A stretch of 64,000 nt of DNA. Origin: Vibrio sinensis. Its GTDB lineage: Bacteria; Pseudomonadota; Gammaproteobacteria; Enterobacterales; Vibrionaceae. Below the pieces are notes generated by a model. That model made no database searches. It was not told the DNA's origin and saw only the letters and a program-made list of their open reading frames with translations. The stretch spans positions 1 to 64,000 of the forward strand of contig NZ_QVMU01000021.1 of assembly GCF_003605645.1 (NCBI RefSeq), written 5' to 3'. A program made the position numbers and the translations under genes. Positions 45,103-55,085 of the stretch are shown in pieces; position 1 is the stretch's first letter; each line of letters begins with the position of its first letter.

Positions 45103-45186
45103 GTCGCCTCCTACAGCAATTTGAAAAACCACAAATTATGGATCATGCTTTAAATTACAATCATATAGCAAGGATAGCTCACTCCT

Positions 45187-45735
45187 ATGAAAGGAATCAT
45201 CTTTACTGAGTTCATGGACTTAGTCGAGGAAAAATTTGGCTTGGAGATTTTAGATAAAGTACTCCAAGACGCTGAAGATAACGGTGTATATACCTCAGTG
45301 GGCAGTTACGACCATCGAGATTTAGTTAAACTTATTGTCCAGTTAAGTCAGGAGACGGGTGTCTCAGTAGAAGATTTGCAGAAAGTATTTGGTCAAAGTG
45401 TCTTTCAGAAGCTCTATGCGAGGCTTCCTGAAAATGCTAGCTTGTTAGAGTGCAAAAACTGTTTCCAATTCATTCGTTTAGTTGAAGATTACATCCACAT
45501 AGAAGTGAGAAAACTCTACGCTGAAGCGAATCCACCTAAGTTTGTTTTTATTTCAGAATCGCAATCTGAATTGGTGTTTGATTACCACAGTGCACGATGT
45601 ATGTCTCATGTCTGCCTTGGGCTCGTTGAGGGGTGTGCTGCTCACTTTAACCAAAGCGTCTCTGTTGAAATGGTTCCCCAGTCAGAAGATCAAAAACACG
45701 TACGCTTTCAAGTTGCACTGATGGAAACCCAATAA
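45187..45735 (+). CDS. H-NOX heme nitric-oxide/oxygen sensor
   Basis: A 182-residue heme protein that binds NO. It starts with MKGIIFTEFMDLVEEKFG, typical of H-NOX. The proximal heme ligand is His 104 (YIHIEVRKLY) and the heme-carboxylate-binding YxSxR motif is Y133-x-S135-x-R137. The following Cys-rich segment (RCMSHVCLGLVEGC) resembles the zinc/redox site proposed in Shewanella and Vibrio H-NOX. It is two bases upstream of a hybrid kinase gene and is expected to inhibit that kinase when NO is bound. Confidence 0.95.
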   Translation: MKGIIFTEFMDLVEEKFGLEILDKVLQDAEDNGVYTSVGSYDHRDLVKLIVQLSQETGVSVEDLQKVFGQSVFQKLYARLPENASLLECKNCFQFIRLVEDYIHIEVRKLYAEANPPKFVFISESQSELVFDYHSARCMSHVCLGLVEGCAAHFNQSVSVEMVPQSEDQKHVRFQVALMETQ

Positions 45736-45737
45736 AT

Positions 45738-47432
45738 ATGGACAAATCCGAGCTGTTACAACGAAAGCTGCAGCGTGAAAAATCTGCTAGACATCAAGCC
45801 GAGATGCTTTTGGAGCAAAAAAGCCTTGAATTGTATGAGGCAAACGAACAGTTAAAATTGGTATTAGGTCAACTAGAGAGACAAAACGTTGAAGGCTTGA
45901 GAAAACTTGAGTTTGAAGCACACATCAACAAAGCTCTAATTTATTTTGGACGAGCATTTTTGACTCGAACTTTGGATGATGGGCTATTGTCGAGCCTTTT
46001 GCGCCGTCTTTCCTCAAATAACGTTATCAACACAGTATTTTTAAGGTTAGATACCGAACTGTTTAGCACGATTATTGGTGAACGTTTTGGTGACGGTATC
46101 ATTTTACATGGTGACTTCACTCAGCATGTCTCGTGGCAAGACAATGATTTATTCATGCCATTAAGTGTTGAAAATCAAGTTATAGGTGAATTGGTCGTTA
46201 ACGTCGGCGAATCCTTAATAGAGCGAGATTTTATTGCGTCACAAATTGCTCCTGTTGTGGATTTACTTTGTAGCGCCTTGAGTCGTCAAATTATGATGAC
46301 TAATATGCAAGAAGCACGAAATAGAGCAGAAGAGTCAGAACGTTCAACAAAAGAGTTTGTTGCTATGATCAATCATGAGCTTCGAACGCCCTTAAATGCG
46401 TTGCTAGGTAGTGCCGAGCTATTGCATGGAACGGATATGAACGAAGAGCAGCAAGAAATGTTGAAAACGCTCTCTCATTCTGGGGATTTGCTGCGTCACA
46501 TCATCAATGATTTACTCGATTTTAGCAAAATGAACGCAGGTATGATGGATCTCATTCCGACGCATTTTTCATGGCCTGACTTGCGTAACACAATGATCGG
46601 GATCTTTGAGCCGATCACTCAAGAAAAGGGTATTGAGTTCTTTGTTGAGGTCGACTCTGAAATGCCAACCATGTTCTTTGGTGATTTTGAGAGAATTTGC
46701 CAAATACTGGTTAACTTGATAGGTAATGCGATTAAATTTACTGCACAGGGAGAAATCAAAGTCAGAGCAAAGTGGCATGATGGTCAACTTAGGGTGTCAG
46801 TGAGCGACACAGGGGTTGGCATTACTCAAGATGCTCAAACTCAATTGTTTGATCCATTTGTGCAGGCTGATAGAACAGCGAAACGGAATTACGAAGGGAC
46901 TGGTCTAGGATTGGCTATTTGCCAGAACTTAGTGTCGTTGATGGATGGAAACATTAAGTTGACAAGTGAACTTGGTAAAGGCAGTGAATTTGTTTTTATC
47001 ATTTCTCTGAGTGAATCAGATCAAATCGTAAGCAGTGTTGCACAAGAAAATGGTAATTGTACGACCAAACTTTTAGAGAATTTGGTCATCCTAGTTGTTG
47101 ATGATATTCGAATGAATCAAATCATAATTACTCAAATGCTAGGTAAAATGTCAGTTCAATTTGATATTGCGAACAACGGTGTGGAAGCACTACAAGCTAT
47201 TGAGAAAGGTGATTACGATATTGTATTTATGGATTGTAGAATGCCTGAAATGGATGGCTTTGAAGCAACAACACATTTAAGATCGCAGTTATACCAAAAA
47301 CCAATCATCGCTTTAACTGCCGGTACAACACTCGAAGAGCGTGAAAAATGTATGTTGAGCGGTATGGACGATATTTTAACTAAGCCGTATACCGCTAGGG
47401 AATTAAAAGCAATCATTGAAAAATGGATGTGA
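45738..47432 (+). CDS. H-NOX-associated hybrid sensor histidine kinase
   Basis: A 564-residue cytoplasmic kinase: an N-terminal coiled coil (ERKL-rich, residues 1-60), a middle domain with GAF-like features, a dimerisation/phosphoacceptor region with His 213 (MINHELRTPLNALLG), and a catalytic ATPase domain with N, G1 and G2 boxes (NLIGNAIKFTAQGE, VSDTGVGI, GTGLGLAI). It ends in a receiver domain with the phosphorylatable Asp 499 (FMDCRMPEMDG). The partner H-NOX gene is directly upstream. Related Vibrio kinases (HqsK, HnoK) pass phosphate to quorum-sensing or cyclic di-GMP branches; which one here is not known. Confidence 0.93.
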   Translation: MDKSELLQRKLQREKSARHQAEMLLEQKSLELYEANEQLKLVLGQLERQNVEGLRKLEFEAHINKALIYFGRAFLTRTLDDGLLSSLLRRLSSNNVINTVFLRLDTELFSTIIGERFGDGIILHGDFTQHVSWQDNDLFMPLSVENQVIGELVVNVGESLIERDFIASQIAPVVDLLCSALSRQIMMTNMQEARNRAEESERSTKEFVAMINHELRTPLNALLGSAELLHGTDMNEEQQEMLKTLSHSGDLLRHIINDLLDFSKMNAGMMDLIPTHFSWPDLRNTMIGIFEPITQEKGIEFFVEVDSEMPTMFFGDFERICQILVNLIGNAIKFTAQGEIKVRAKWHDGQLRVSVSDTGVGITQDAQTQLFDPFVQADRTAKRNYEGTGLGLAICQNLVSLMDGNIKLTSELGKGSEFVFIISLSESDQIVSSVAQENGNCTTKLLENLVILVVDDIRMNQIIITQMLGKMSVQFDIANNGVEALQAIEKGDYDIVFMDCRMPEMDGFEATTHLRSQLYQKPIIALTAGTTLEEREKCMLSGMDDILTKPYTARELKAIIEKWM

Positions 47433-47455
47433 ACATCGCAATAAACAGTATTAAT

Positions 47456-48868
47456 TTATTGCGAGAGTACTGGCAGGATACGACTTAATTTGTCAAAAGT
47501 TTCTTGATATTCTGCCTCACATTGACTATCAGCGACTAGGCCGCCACCGGCCCAAACGTGCAATTTGCTTTGCTCGGCAACCAGAGTTCGTATTGTAATG
47601 CTTGTATCCATTCTACCGTGACAACTAATATAGCCAATACTTCCACAGTAGGCGTTGCGTCTGTGAGGTTCTAACTCTTCAATGATCTCCATAGCTCGAA
47701 TTTTTGGAGCCCCAGTAATAGAACCACCGGGAAAACTGGCACGCAGTAGATCCGTGGCCGAATATTTTGGATCCAGTTCCGCTCGAATCGTACTAACTAA
47801 GTGGTGTACTGCAGGAAAGCTCTCTATTTCAAATAATTTCGGGACATGAACACTACCAGGTTTCGCTACCCGGCCAATGTCATTGCGCAGCAGATCAACA
47901 ATCATCAAGTTTTCAGCTTGATCTTTTTCCGCTTGAGATAATTCCAGCGCGGCTGCTTCATCTAATTCAAGCTCAGCATGGCGTGGTCGTGTCCCTTTAA
48001 TCGGCTTGGTTTCAATTTCTTGTTGATTTACAAGTAGAAAACGTTCTGGCGACACACTCAAAATTGCGCTGTTGTCGATACGAATAAATGCAGAGAAAGG
48101 GGCTTGGTTAACCGCTTCCAACTGAGTGTACGCTTGCCATTCACTACCTTGGTATTGAGTGGTAAAACGTTGAGCTAAGTTAATCTGATAGCAATCGCCA
48201 GCTAGAATGTATTCCTGAACAGCGGCAAATTTCTCAGCATACTGAACTTGAGACATGTTGGATTGCCAATTACCGACTAAGGTGAAAGGTTGTTTTGAGT
48301 TAGGACCTTGCTGATCGACAAGCCATTGCCAACGGCTTTCCGTTTCTTTACCCACAACAAAGGCTTCTTTTCGGTGGTGATCAACCACAACCGCCCAGGT
48401 GTATACGCCAACCGCCATATCGGGGGTATCTAAATCTTTTAATGCACAATCAGGAATCGATTCAAATCGTCGCCCTAAGTCGTAGGCGAAATAACCTAAC
48501 GCGCCGCCGACAAAAGGTAACTCACCTTGGTATTGGCATTTACCGAGTACTCCATCGAGTTGACTTTGCAGAATTTCAAATGGATCAGCGCAGTGTGAGG
48601 TACTTTCTTGTTCAAAATCTGTGTCACTTTGCTGATAGCGTTGAACAATGGTTTCCATCCCATAAGTGGTTAGAGTGACTTCAGGATTCGCGACCAAAAT
48701 ATCAAAGCGCGCATCAATATGAGTTTGAGACGCTGAGCGAAGTAACATTGCCCAAGAGAGGTGTTCAATAGGCGAAAAGAGAGATAAAGCGAGATTGTGT
48801 GCATATTCAATCTGCTTGATTTCAATACAATTTGATGCGTTGTTATTCATTTGTGTAAATTGTGACAA
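47456..48868 (-). CDS. pabB: Aminodeoxychorismate synthase component I
   Basis: A 470-residue chorismate-using enzyme of folate (4-aminobenzoate) synthesis, working with the PabA amidotransferase. It has the chorismate-binding features: YQINLAQRFTTQY, SPERFLLVNQQEIETKPIKGTRPR, ENLMIVDLLRNDIGRVA, FPGGSITGAPKIRAMEIIEELEPHRRN and AYCGSIGYISCHGRMDTSIAIR-type end (here MDTSITIRT). The KPIKGT motif supports PabB rather than TrpE. It diverges from the fumarase gene. Confidence 0.94.
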   Translation of the reverse strand: MSQFTQMNNNASNCIEIKQIEYAHNLALSLFSPIEHLSWAMLLRSASQTHIDARFDILVANPEVTLTTYGMETIVQRYQQSDTDFEQESTSHCADPFEILQSQLDGVLGKCQYQGELPFVGGALGYFAYDLGRRFESIPDCALKDLDTPDMAVGVYTWAVVVDHHRKEAFVVGKETESRWQWLVDQQGPNSKQPFTLVGNWQSNMSQVQYAEKFAAVQEYILAGDCYQINLAQRFTTQYQGSEWQAYTQLEAVNQAPFSAFIRIDNSAILSVSPERFLLVNQQEIETKPIKGTRPRHAELELDEAAALELSQAEKDQAENLMIVDLLRNDIGRVAKPGSVHVPKLFEIESFPAVHHLVSTIRAELDPKYSATDLLRASFPGGSITGAPKIRAMEIIEELEPHRRNAYCGSIGYISCHGRMDTSITIRTLVAEQSKLHVWAGGGLVADSQCEAEYQETFDKLSRILPVLSQ

Positions 48869-49049
48869 AGAGATCGTTCACTGCGTGGCGTGTTAGGACA
48901 AGCAAGAGTATCATATCCAAAACCAAAGCCGCTACTCAGACATCTATTATTATATCAGTGTAAGTTTCGTGTGACGCTCATTTAACGAAACAGCGAGATG
49001 TTTGAATAGTAAAAAGACCACGGAAGCATCAAAATTAAAGAGGCAAGCA

Positions 49050-50573
49050 ATGACGGTAATCCGCAAGCAGGATGTAATTAGTAGTGTCGCGGACGCACTA
49101 CAGTATATTTCTTACTATCACCCTCTAGACTTTGTTCAAGCTCTTGAGAAAGCCTATTTACGTGAAGAAAGCCAAGCTGCGAAAGATGCTATGGCGCAAA
49201 TTCTGATTAACTCACGTATGTCTGCTGAGGGACATCGTCCAATTTGTCAGGACACGGGTATTGTCACTTGTTTCGTTAATATTGGTATGGCTGTCCAATG
49301 GGATTCTGTTGACATGACGGTGCAGCAAATGGTGGATGAGGGGGTTCGTCAAGCCTATACCAACCCAGACAATCCATTGAGAGCTTCTGTACTTATGGAT
49401 CCTGCAGGTAAACGTATTAACACCAAAGACAATACACCTGCGGTTGTTCACATTAATATGGTGCCTGGCGACAAAGTTGAAATTCAGATTGCTGCCAAAG
49501 GTGGTGGCAGTGAAAACAAGACCAAAATGGTGATGTTAAACCCATCTGACGATATTGCAGAATGGGTTGAGAAAACACTACCAACAATGGGCGCGGGTTG
49601 GTGTCCACCGGGTATGCTCGGCATTGGTATTGGCGGCACCGCTGAAAAAGCGGCAGTACTAGCCAAAGAATCGTTAATGGAGCATATCGATATCCAAGAG
49701 CTTATTGATCGTGGGCCACAAAATGCGGAGGAAGAGCTTCGCTTAGATATTTTCAATCGCGTTAATAAATTGGGTATTGGTGCTCAAGGTCTCGGTGGTT
49801 TGACGACGGTTGTTGATGTGAAGATCAAAACAGCGCCAACTCATGCAGCTTCAAAACCTGTTTGCTTGATTCCAAACTGTGCAGCAACTCGTCACGTTCA
49901 TTTTACATTAGATGGCAGTGGCCCTGCGGAACTAACTCCACCGAAATTAGAAGATTGGCCTGATATCACTTGGGAAGCCGGCGCAAATACACGCCGTGTA
50001 AACTTAGATGAAGTAACACAGGCCGATGTTGAAGAGTGGAAAACTGGTGAAACGGTATTATTGTCTGGCAAAATCTTGACAGGTCGAGATGCCGCGCATA
50101 AACGCATTCAAGGTATGTTGGCTAATGGAGAGGGGCTTCCAGAGGGCGTTGATTTTAAAGGTAAGTTCATTTACTACGTTGGCCCAGTTGATGCTATTGG
50201 TGATGAAGCGGTAGGACCTGCTGGTCCAACGACCTCTACACGCATGGATAAATTTACCGACATGATGCTCGAAGAAACTGGCATTATGGGCATGATAGGT
50301 AAGGCTGAACGTGGGCCTGCGACGGTTGAATCCATCCGCAAACATAAATCGGTTTATTTGATGGCCGTTGGCGGCGCAGCATATCTAGTGGCGAAAGCCA
50401 TCAAAAAAGCACGCGTTGTCGCGTTTGAAGATCTAGGGATGGAAGCTATCTACGAATTTGAAGTCGAAGATATGCCAGTGACTGTAGCCGTGGACTCATC
50501 CGGTGCGAATGCTCACCAAATTGGCCCAGATACTTGGAAAGTGAAAATTCAAGAGATGGATGCCTTATCTTAA
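49050..50573 (+). CDS. fumA: Fumarate hydratase, class I (iron-sulfur)
   Basis: About 507 residues. It interconverts fumarate and malate with an oxygen-sensitive 4Fe-4S cluster. Iron-sulfur ligand and motif regions: ICQDTGIVTCFVNIG, GAGWCPPGMLGIGIGGT, KPVCLIPNCAATRHVHF, and GPAGPTTSTRMD with AVGGAAYLVAKAIKKA. ATG at 49050 has AAGAGG six bases upstream; earlier start 49002 adds a Lys-rich stretch not typical of the family. Terminator after the stop. A second, class II enzyme would be expected elsewhere. Confidence 0.94.
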   Translation: MTVIRKQDVISSVADALQYISYYHPLDFVQALEKAYLREESQAAKDAMAQILINSRMSAEGHRPICQDTGIVTCFVNIGMAVQWDSVDMTVQQMVDEGVRQAYTNPDNPLRASVLMDPAGKRINTKDNTPAVVHINMVPGDKVEIQIAAKGGGSENKTKMVMLNPSDDIAEWVEKTLPTMGAGWCPPGMLGIGIGGTAEKAAVLAKESLMEHIDIQELIDRGPQNAEEELRLDIFNRVNKLGIGAQGLGGLTTVVDVKIKTAPTHAASKPVCLIPNCAATRHVHFTLDGSGPAELTPPKLEDWPDITWEAGANTRRVNLDEVTQADVEEWKTGETVLLSGKILTGRDAAHKRIQGMLANGEGLPEGVDFKGKFIYYVGPVDAIGDEAVGPAGPTTSTRMDKFTDMMLEETGIMGMIGKAERGPATVESIRKHKSVYLMAVGGAAYLVAKAIKKARVVAFEDLGMEAIYEFEVEDMPVTVAVDSSGANAHQIGPDTWKVKIQEMDALS

Positions 50574-50641
50574 TCTCGCTGAGCAGGACTTTTACCCACT
50601 ATAATGTGACAAAGTGCTGATTTAACTAGCATACAATTGAC

Positions 50642-50668
50642 AAAAGTGCAGCGATGGCTGCACTTTTT
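50642..50668 (+). terminator. Terminator after the fumarase gene
   Basis: AAAAGTGCAGC and GCTGCACTTTT pair perfectly across GATG, with a T-run. Confidence 0.88.
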
Positions 50669-50713
50669 ATCTATATAATTACAAGAGTAAAGTGCAATAC
50701 CATAGGAGAAAGC

Positions 50714-50899
50714 ATGCCTCGATTTATTCAAATACTACAACTAATCATCGCCGCCGTTGTTGGTGCTTTCGTTGGTTATGATCTGATCCTACATGGCATC
50801 AGTATCTTTGATGAGAAGTATGTAACAATTACCTGTGTGCTCGCAGTATTGTTAGAAATTTCTTTGTTTGTTATCTACAAATTGATTGAAGACGATTAA
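50714..50899 (+). CDS. Small membrane protein, 61 residues
   Basis: Starts MPRFIQILQLIIAAVVGAFVGYDLILHG and has two hydrophobic helices (about 6-25 and 37-56), a topology common to small inner-membrane proteins. The ATG at 50714 has AGGAGA five bases upstream, a strong start; the longer frame runs back over the fumarase terminator. It has its own terminator. Function unknown. Confidence 0.75.
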   Translation: MPRFIQILQLIIAAVVGAFVGYDLILHGISIFDEKYVTITCVLAVLLEISLFVIYKLIEDD

Positions 50900-50940
50900 T
50901 CGCGCACACCAGTTTATTTGATTAGCTTAAACTCTCATTG

Positions 50941-50971
50941 AACCTCTGATTTTTATCAGAGGTTTTTTTGT
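50941..50971 (+). terminator. Terminator after the small membrane-protein gene
   Basis: AACCTCTGAT pairs with ATCAGAGGTT across a short loop and is followed by seven T. Confidence 0.88.
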
Positions 50972-51033
50972 TCATATGGGATTAAGATAAGTCGTTGTAT
51001 CTTACTCGTAACACGTTAATTCAGAGATCATCA

Positions 51034-52410
51034 ATGAAGAACATTAGCCAAGAAATGAATGACTTTTTGCATAGAAGCGTAGACTCACACGTTCGCGTTG
51101 CGGTGACCGGGTTGTCCCGAGCGGGCAAGACGGCGTTTATCACTTCTTTGGTGAATCAATTGCTTCATACTTCGACACATGACAATTTGCCTTTGTTGTC
51201 TGCTGCTCGTGATAAACGAATTGTAGGCGCTAAGCGTGAACCTCAAACTAATATGATGGTGCCACGATTTGCTTATGACGAAGCGATTGATTCTGTCTCT
51301 TTACTCGAGCCTCAATGGCCAGAGCCGACTCGTGACGTCAGCGAAATTCGCTTAGCGATCAAATTCAAATCGAATAAAAAAACCAAGAAACTGTTCAGTA
51401 GCACCTCGACGATTCATCTCGATATTATTGACTACCCGGGCGAATGGTTATTAGATTTACCTCTGCTCGATATGGATTTCCATCAGTGGTCAGAAAGTCA
51501 GTTCAATGCCTTAAACGGAACAAGAAAAGTACTTGCGCAACAATGGTTAGAACAATTAGCTCAACTCGATTTAGATGCTGAGGCCGATGAGAAACAATTA
51601 GAACATTTGTCTAAGAGCTACACAGAGTTTCTACATAGCTGTAAAAACGAGGGGTTGCACTGGGTTCAGCCTGGACGCTTTGTTTTGCCAGGAGAGCTTG
51701 TGGGGGCGCCAGTCCTGCAGTTTTTTCCATGTCAATTTACATCAGATAAAAAGATCATTAAGCACAGCTATTTGGATTTATTGAAAGCTCGATACCATGA
51801 ATATCAACAGAAAGTGGTAAAAGCATTTTATAAACATCACTTTGCATCGTTTGATCGCCAAATCGTCTTAGTAGACTGTTTGCAGCCTTTAAATGCAGGT
51901 TACGACTCATTTAATGATATGCGCACGGCACTTGAACAAATTATGCATAGTTTTCGCTATGGACGAAACAATCTGCTCAAGCGCTTGTTTTCGCCACGAA
52001 TTGATAAGGTGTTGTTTGCTGCGACCAAAGCTGATCACGTCACTCCAGAGCAGCACGCGAATTTGGTGTCGTTGCTACAACAGATGGTTCATCCGGCTTG
52101 GCAAAGCGCCGCTTATGAGAATATAGAGATGAATTGTATGAGCATTGCCTCTATACAAGCGACGACGCCGGGATTTATTTCAAGTCCTCAAGGTTCCGTC
52201 CCTGCAATACAAGGTGATAACACCAATGGCGAAAGTATGACACTCTTTCCTGGGGAAGTTCCTAAGAAACTACCGGGACAATCTTATTGGCAAGATCAGG
52301 GATTTGAGTTTGTTTCATTTCGCCCGAAACATCATGAAAGAGATGAACCCCTTGAACATATACGAATCGACAAAGCTCTAGAATTCTTGATTGGAGACAA
52401 ATTAAAATGA
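51034..52410 (+). CDS. ycjX: YcjX-family P-loop ATPase
   Basis: About 458 residues, DUF463 NTPase. The Walker A motif is in GLSRAGKTAF near residue 27-36. The family motifs FHLDIIDYPGEWLLDLPLL (here HLDIIDYPGEWLLDLP) and FAATKADHVTPEQHANL are present. Start ATG 51034 gives MKNISQEMNDF. It overlaps ycjF by four bases and precedes tyrR, the order seen in E. coli. Role unknown; in enterics it is induced by envelope stress. Confidence 0.92.
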   Translation: MKNISQEMNDFLHRSVDSHVRVAVTGLSRAGKTAFITSLVNQLLHTSTHDNLPLLSAARDKRIVGAKREPQTNMMVPRFAYDEAIDSVSLLEPQWPEPTRDVSEIRLAIKFKSNKKTKKLFSSTSTIHLDIIDYPGEWLLDLPLLDMDFHQWSESQFNALNGTRKVLAQQWLEQLAQLDLDAEADEKQLEHLSKSYTEFLHSCKNEGLHWVQPGRFVLPGELVGAPVLQFFPCQFTSDKKIIKHSYLDLLKARYHEYQQKVVKAFYKHHFASFDRQIVLVDCLQPLNAGYDSFNDMRTALEQIMHSFRYGRNNLLKRLFSPRIDKVLFAATKADHVTPEQHANLVSLLQQMVHPAWQSAAYENIEMNCMSIASIQATTPGFISSPQGSVPAIQGDNTNGESMTLFPGEVPKKLPGQSYWQDQGFEFVSFRPKHHERDEPLEHIRIDKALEFLIGDKLK

Positions 52411-53438
52411 GTGAGTTCAAGAAAAAACAAATATTTGATCAACCCTTATATCAAGAGAAAGAAGATTCAGTCGAGCTTAATACGCAAATGCATTTTGACG
52501 TTAAAGAGAGCTTTATTCCTAGTCTTACAGACAGCTCAGAACAAGAGAGTAATGCAGAACAACAACTGGAGCAGGTGATTCGACCGAAAAGTGGCTCAAA
52601 GTGGCTGGCTTCTGGGTTGCTGGCGGTACTTTCTGCTCTGATTGGATGGCAAGCAATTGATAGCGTTATTACTGCTGTACAAAGTGCAGACTGGTTATCG
52701 CTCGGTTGGGCTGGCTTTATTTCGACTATCGCGGTACTAGGGCTTGGAGCGATAGGTAAGGAACTTTGGAAGCTACGTTCATTACGTCATCATTTTAGTA
52801 TACAAGAGCAAAGTGAAGCTCTGATTGCCAACAATGGCGTAGGTAAGGGGCGAAGCTTTTGTGAGTCTTTAGCTAAACAAAGTGGAGTACCGTTAGAATC
52901 CCCTTATTACGATCGCTGGACTAACAGTGTCACTGCATCTCACAGTGATGCAGAAATCTTAGATATGTACGATGCGATGGTCGTTGTTGAGCAAGATAAA
53001 CTGGCAACGAAATTGGTTTCAAAATATGCGACAGAATCGGCGGTATTAGTTGCTGTAAGCCCATTAGCATTAGCGGATATGTTGCTGGTTGCGTGGCGTA
53101 ATTTTAAAATGATTGATCAATTAGCCACGGTATATGGTATAGAACTGGGCTATTGGTCTCGCTTGCAGCTATTTAAGAGTACCTTGGTTAATATGGCCGC
53201 TGCGGGGGCAAGTGAACTTGCGATTGATGCGAGTATGGATTTAATGTCAATGGATCTTGCTAGTAAGGTCTCTGCAAGGGCAGGGCAAGGCATTGGTGTT
53301 GGTGTTCTGACAGCGAGATTGGGTTTGAAATCAATGTCCTTGCTTCGCCCGATCCCTTGGCATCAAGAACGCAAAGTTAAATTGAGTACAATTCGCAAAC
53401 AAATAGTGGCTAAAATCGCAGCGATCAGCGTGAAATAG
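52407..53438 (+). CDS. ycjF: YcjF-family membrane protein (TIGR01620)
   Basis: A 343-residue inner-membrane protein. A polar cytoplasmic N-terminus of about 70 residues is followed by two helices (WLASGLLAVLSALIGWQAI and LGWAGFISTIAVLGLGAIG), then a soluble region and a weakly hydrophobic stretch (AVLVAVSPLALADMLLVAWRN). It overlaps ycjX, the conserved partner. Function unknown. Confidence 0.9.
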   Translation: MSEFKKKQIFDQPLYQEKEDSVELNTQMHFDVKESFIPSLTDSSEQESNAEQQLEQVIRPKSGSKWLASGLLAVLSALIGWQAIDSVITAVQSADWLSLGWAGFISTIAVLGLGAIGKELWKLRSLRHHFSIQEQSEALIANNGVGKGRSFCESLAKQSGVPLESPYYDRWTNSVTASHSDAEILDMYDAMVVVEQDKLATKLVSKYATESAVLVAVSPLALADMLLVAWRNFKMIDQLATVYGIELGYWSRLQLFKSTLVNMAAAGASELAIDASMDLMSMDLASKVSARAGQGIGVGVLTARLGLKSMSLLRPIPWHQERKVKLSTIRKQIVAKIAAISVK

Positions 53439-53540
53439 CACGAATGTGATGCTTAAAATAGCGAGATGCTTGACGAAGATCTAGGGTTAGGAGAAACTAC
53501 TGTCAACTTTTCCTGACACCTAAATCCTAGGAATATTCCA

Positions 53541-55085
53541 GTGCGTTTAGAAGTAATTTGTGAAGATAGACTTGGGTTAACTCGCGAGCTGCTTGATATT
53601 CTGGCCTCAAAAAACATCGACTTACGTGGTATCGAAATTGATGTATCTGGCATTATTTATTTAAATTGCCCAGACATCGATTTCGAGACCTTTAGTGAGT
53701 TGATGGCAGAAATTCGTCGTATTCCTGATGTAAAAGATGTGCGTAAAATTCAGTTTATGCCTATCGAACGTCACAACACGGAATTAATCTCCTTACTGAA
53801 TAATCTTCCCGACCCAGTTCTAGCTATTGATCTAAAAGGCAATGTTGATATGGCTAACCATTCTGCATTGAGTCTGTTTGGTCGTGAAGAATCCGATGTA
53901 TTTGGTCACCAGATTAGTGCGTTACTGCCTAGTTTCAACTTTTCTAAATGGGTTGAGGGGACGATTACCCGTCAACGTGAAGAGATTGTCATCGGTGGTC
54001 TTGATTACGTTATGGAAATCATGCCTGTCTATATTTCTGGTGAATCGAAAGAATCAATATTAACCAGTACTATGATGATCATCCGTGCTCTTCATGATGC
54101 ACCTGCCGTTAAAGATGTAGTTTCAATCCACAGTAATCTGGGTTTTGAACATTTTGTCGGGGTCTCTAATCGTCATAAAACCTTGATGAGTCAAGCGAAG
54201 AAACTGTCTGTTTTGGATCAGCCACTTCTCATTCAAGGAGAAACGGGAACGGGCAAAGAGATGCTTGCACGAGCTTGTCACAATCGTTCTCAACGAGCTT
54301 CATCTCCATTTTTGATATTAAGTTGTGCATCAATGCCTGATGATGTGGCTGAAACTGAATTGTTTGGTCATGCACCCGGTTCATTTAATCTTGAACAAGG
54401 GCATAAAGGTATTTTTGAGCAAGCGAGTGGTGGTACGGTTTTCTTAGATGAAATCGGCGAAATGAGTCCACATTTGCAAATCAAATTACTACGATTTTTA
54501 CAAGACGGCAGGTTTAGACGTGTTGGCGAAGAGCATGAAATTCATGTTGATGTGCGAGTCATTGCTTCGACTCGACTCAATTTGGCGGATCTTTCTCAGG
54601 GTGGGCAGTTCCGAGAAGATTTGTTCTATAGACTAAATGTTCTTACTTTGACGATACCAGCTCTACGTGAACGCTCAACGGATATTGCGCCGCTCCTTGA
54701 TCTATTTGTTTCGAAGTATGTAAAACAACTCGGTTTGAATAAGCCGACATTAGCTGATGATCTTATTGATCAATTAGCCAGCTACCAATGGCCAGGTAAC
54801 ATGCGCCAATTGGAAAATATGGTGCTTCGCGCACTCACTGAACTAGATTCTAATACACTCACTGCCGATCTTTTCCATCTACCTCAGTTGGAATCAACAG
54901 CGGCAGGTTGGCCAGCACTTAACCTTGATGGCTCCTTAGATGAAATGATGAAACAGTATGAATCTCAAATCCTAGAGCGCTTATATCAGTCATTTCCATC
55001 CAGCCGTAAGTTGGCTAAGCGCTTAGATGTTTCTCATACATCAGTGGCGAACAAATTACGTGAATATGGAATTAGAAAGAATTAA
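53541..55085 (+). CDS. tyrR: Transcriptional regulator TyrR
   Basis: A 514-residue regulator of aromatic amino acid genes. It has an N-terminal ACT domain (RLEVICEDRLGLTRELLDIL), a PAS domain (DPVLAIDLKGNVDMANHSALSLFG), an AAA+ domain with Walker A GETGTGKE and Walker B GGTVFLDEIGEM, and a C-terminal helix-turn-helix (SSRKLAKRLDVSHTSVANKLREYGI). As in enteric TyrR the GAFTGA loop is absent (GHAPGSFNLE), so it acts with sigma-70 rather than sigma-54. GTG start. It follows ycjXF as in E. coli. Confidence 0.95.
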   Translation: MRLEVICEDRLGLTRELLDILASKNIDLRGIEIDVSGIIYLNCPDIDFETFSELMAEIRRIPDVKDVRKIQFMPIERHNTELISLLNNLPDPVLAIDLKGNVDMANHSALSLFGREESDVFGHQISALLPSFNFSKWVEGTITRQREEIVIGGLDYVMEIMPVYISGESKESILTSTMMIIRALHDAPAVKDVVSIHSNLGFEHFVGVSNRHKTLMSQAKKLSVLDQPLLIQGETGTGKEMLARACHNRSQRASSPFLILSCASMPDDVAETELFGHAPGSFNLEQGHKGIFEQASGGTVFLDEIGEMSPHLQIKLLRFLQDGRFRRVGEEHEIHVDVRVIASTRLNLADLSQGGQFREDLFYRLNVLTLTIPALRERSTDIAPLLDLFVSKYVKQLGLNKPTLADDLIDQLASYQWPGNMRQLENMVLRALTELDSNTLTADLFHLPQLESTAAGWPALNLDGSLDEMMKQYESQILERLYQSFPSSRKLAKRLDVSHTSVANKLREYGIRKN

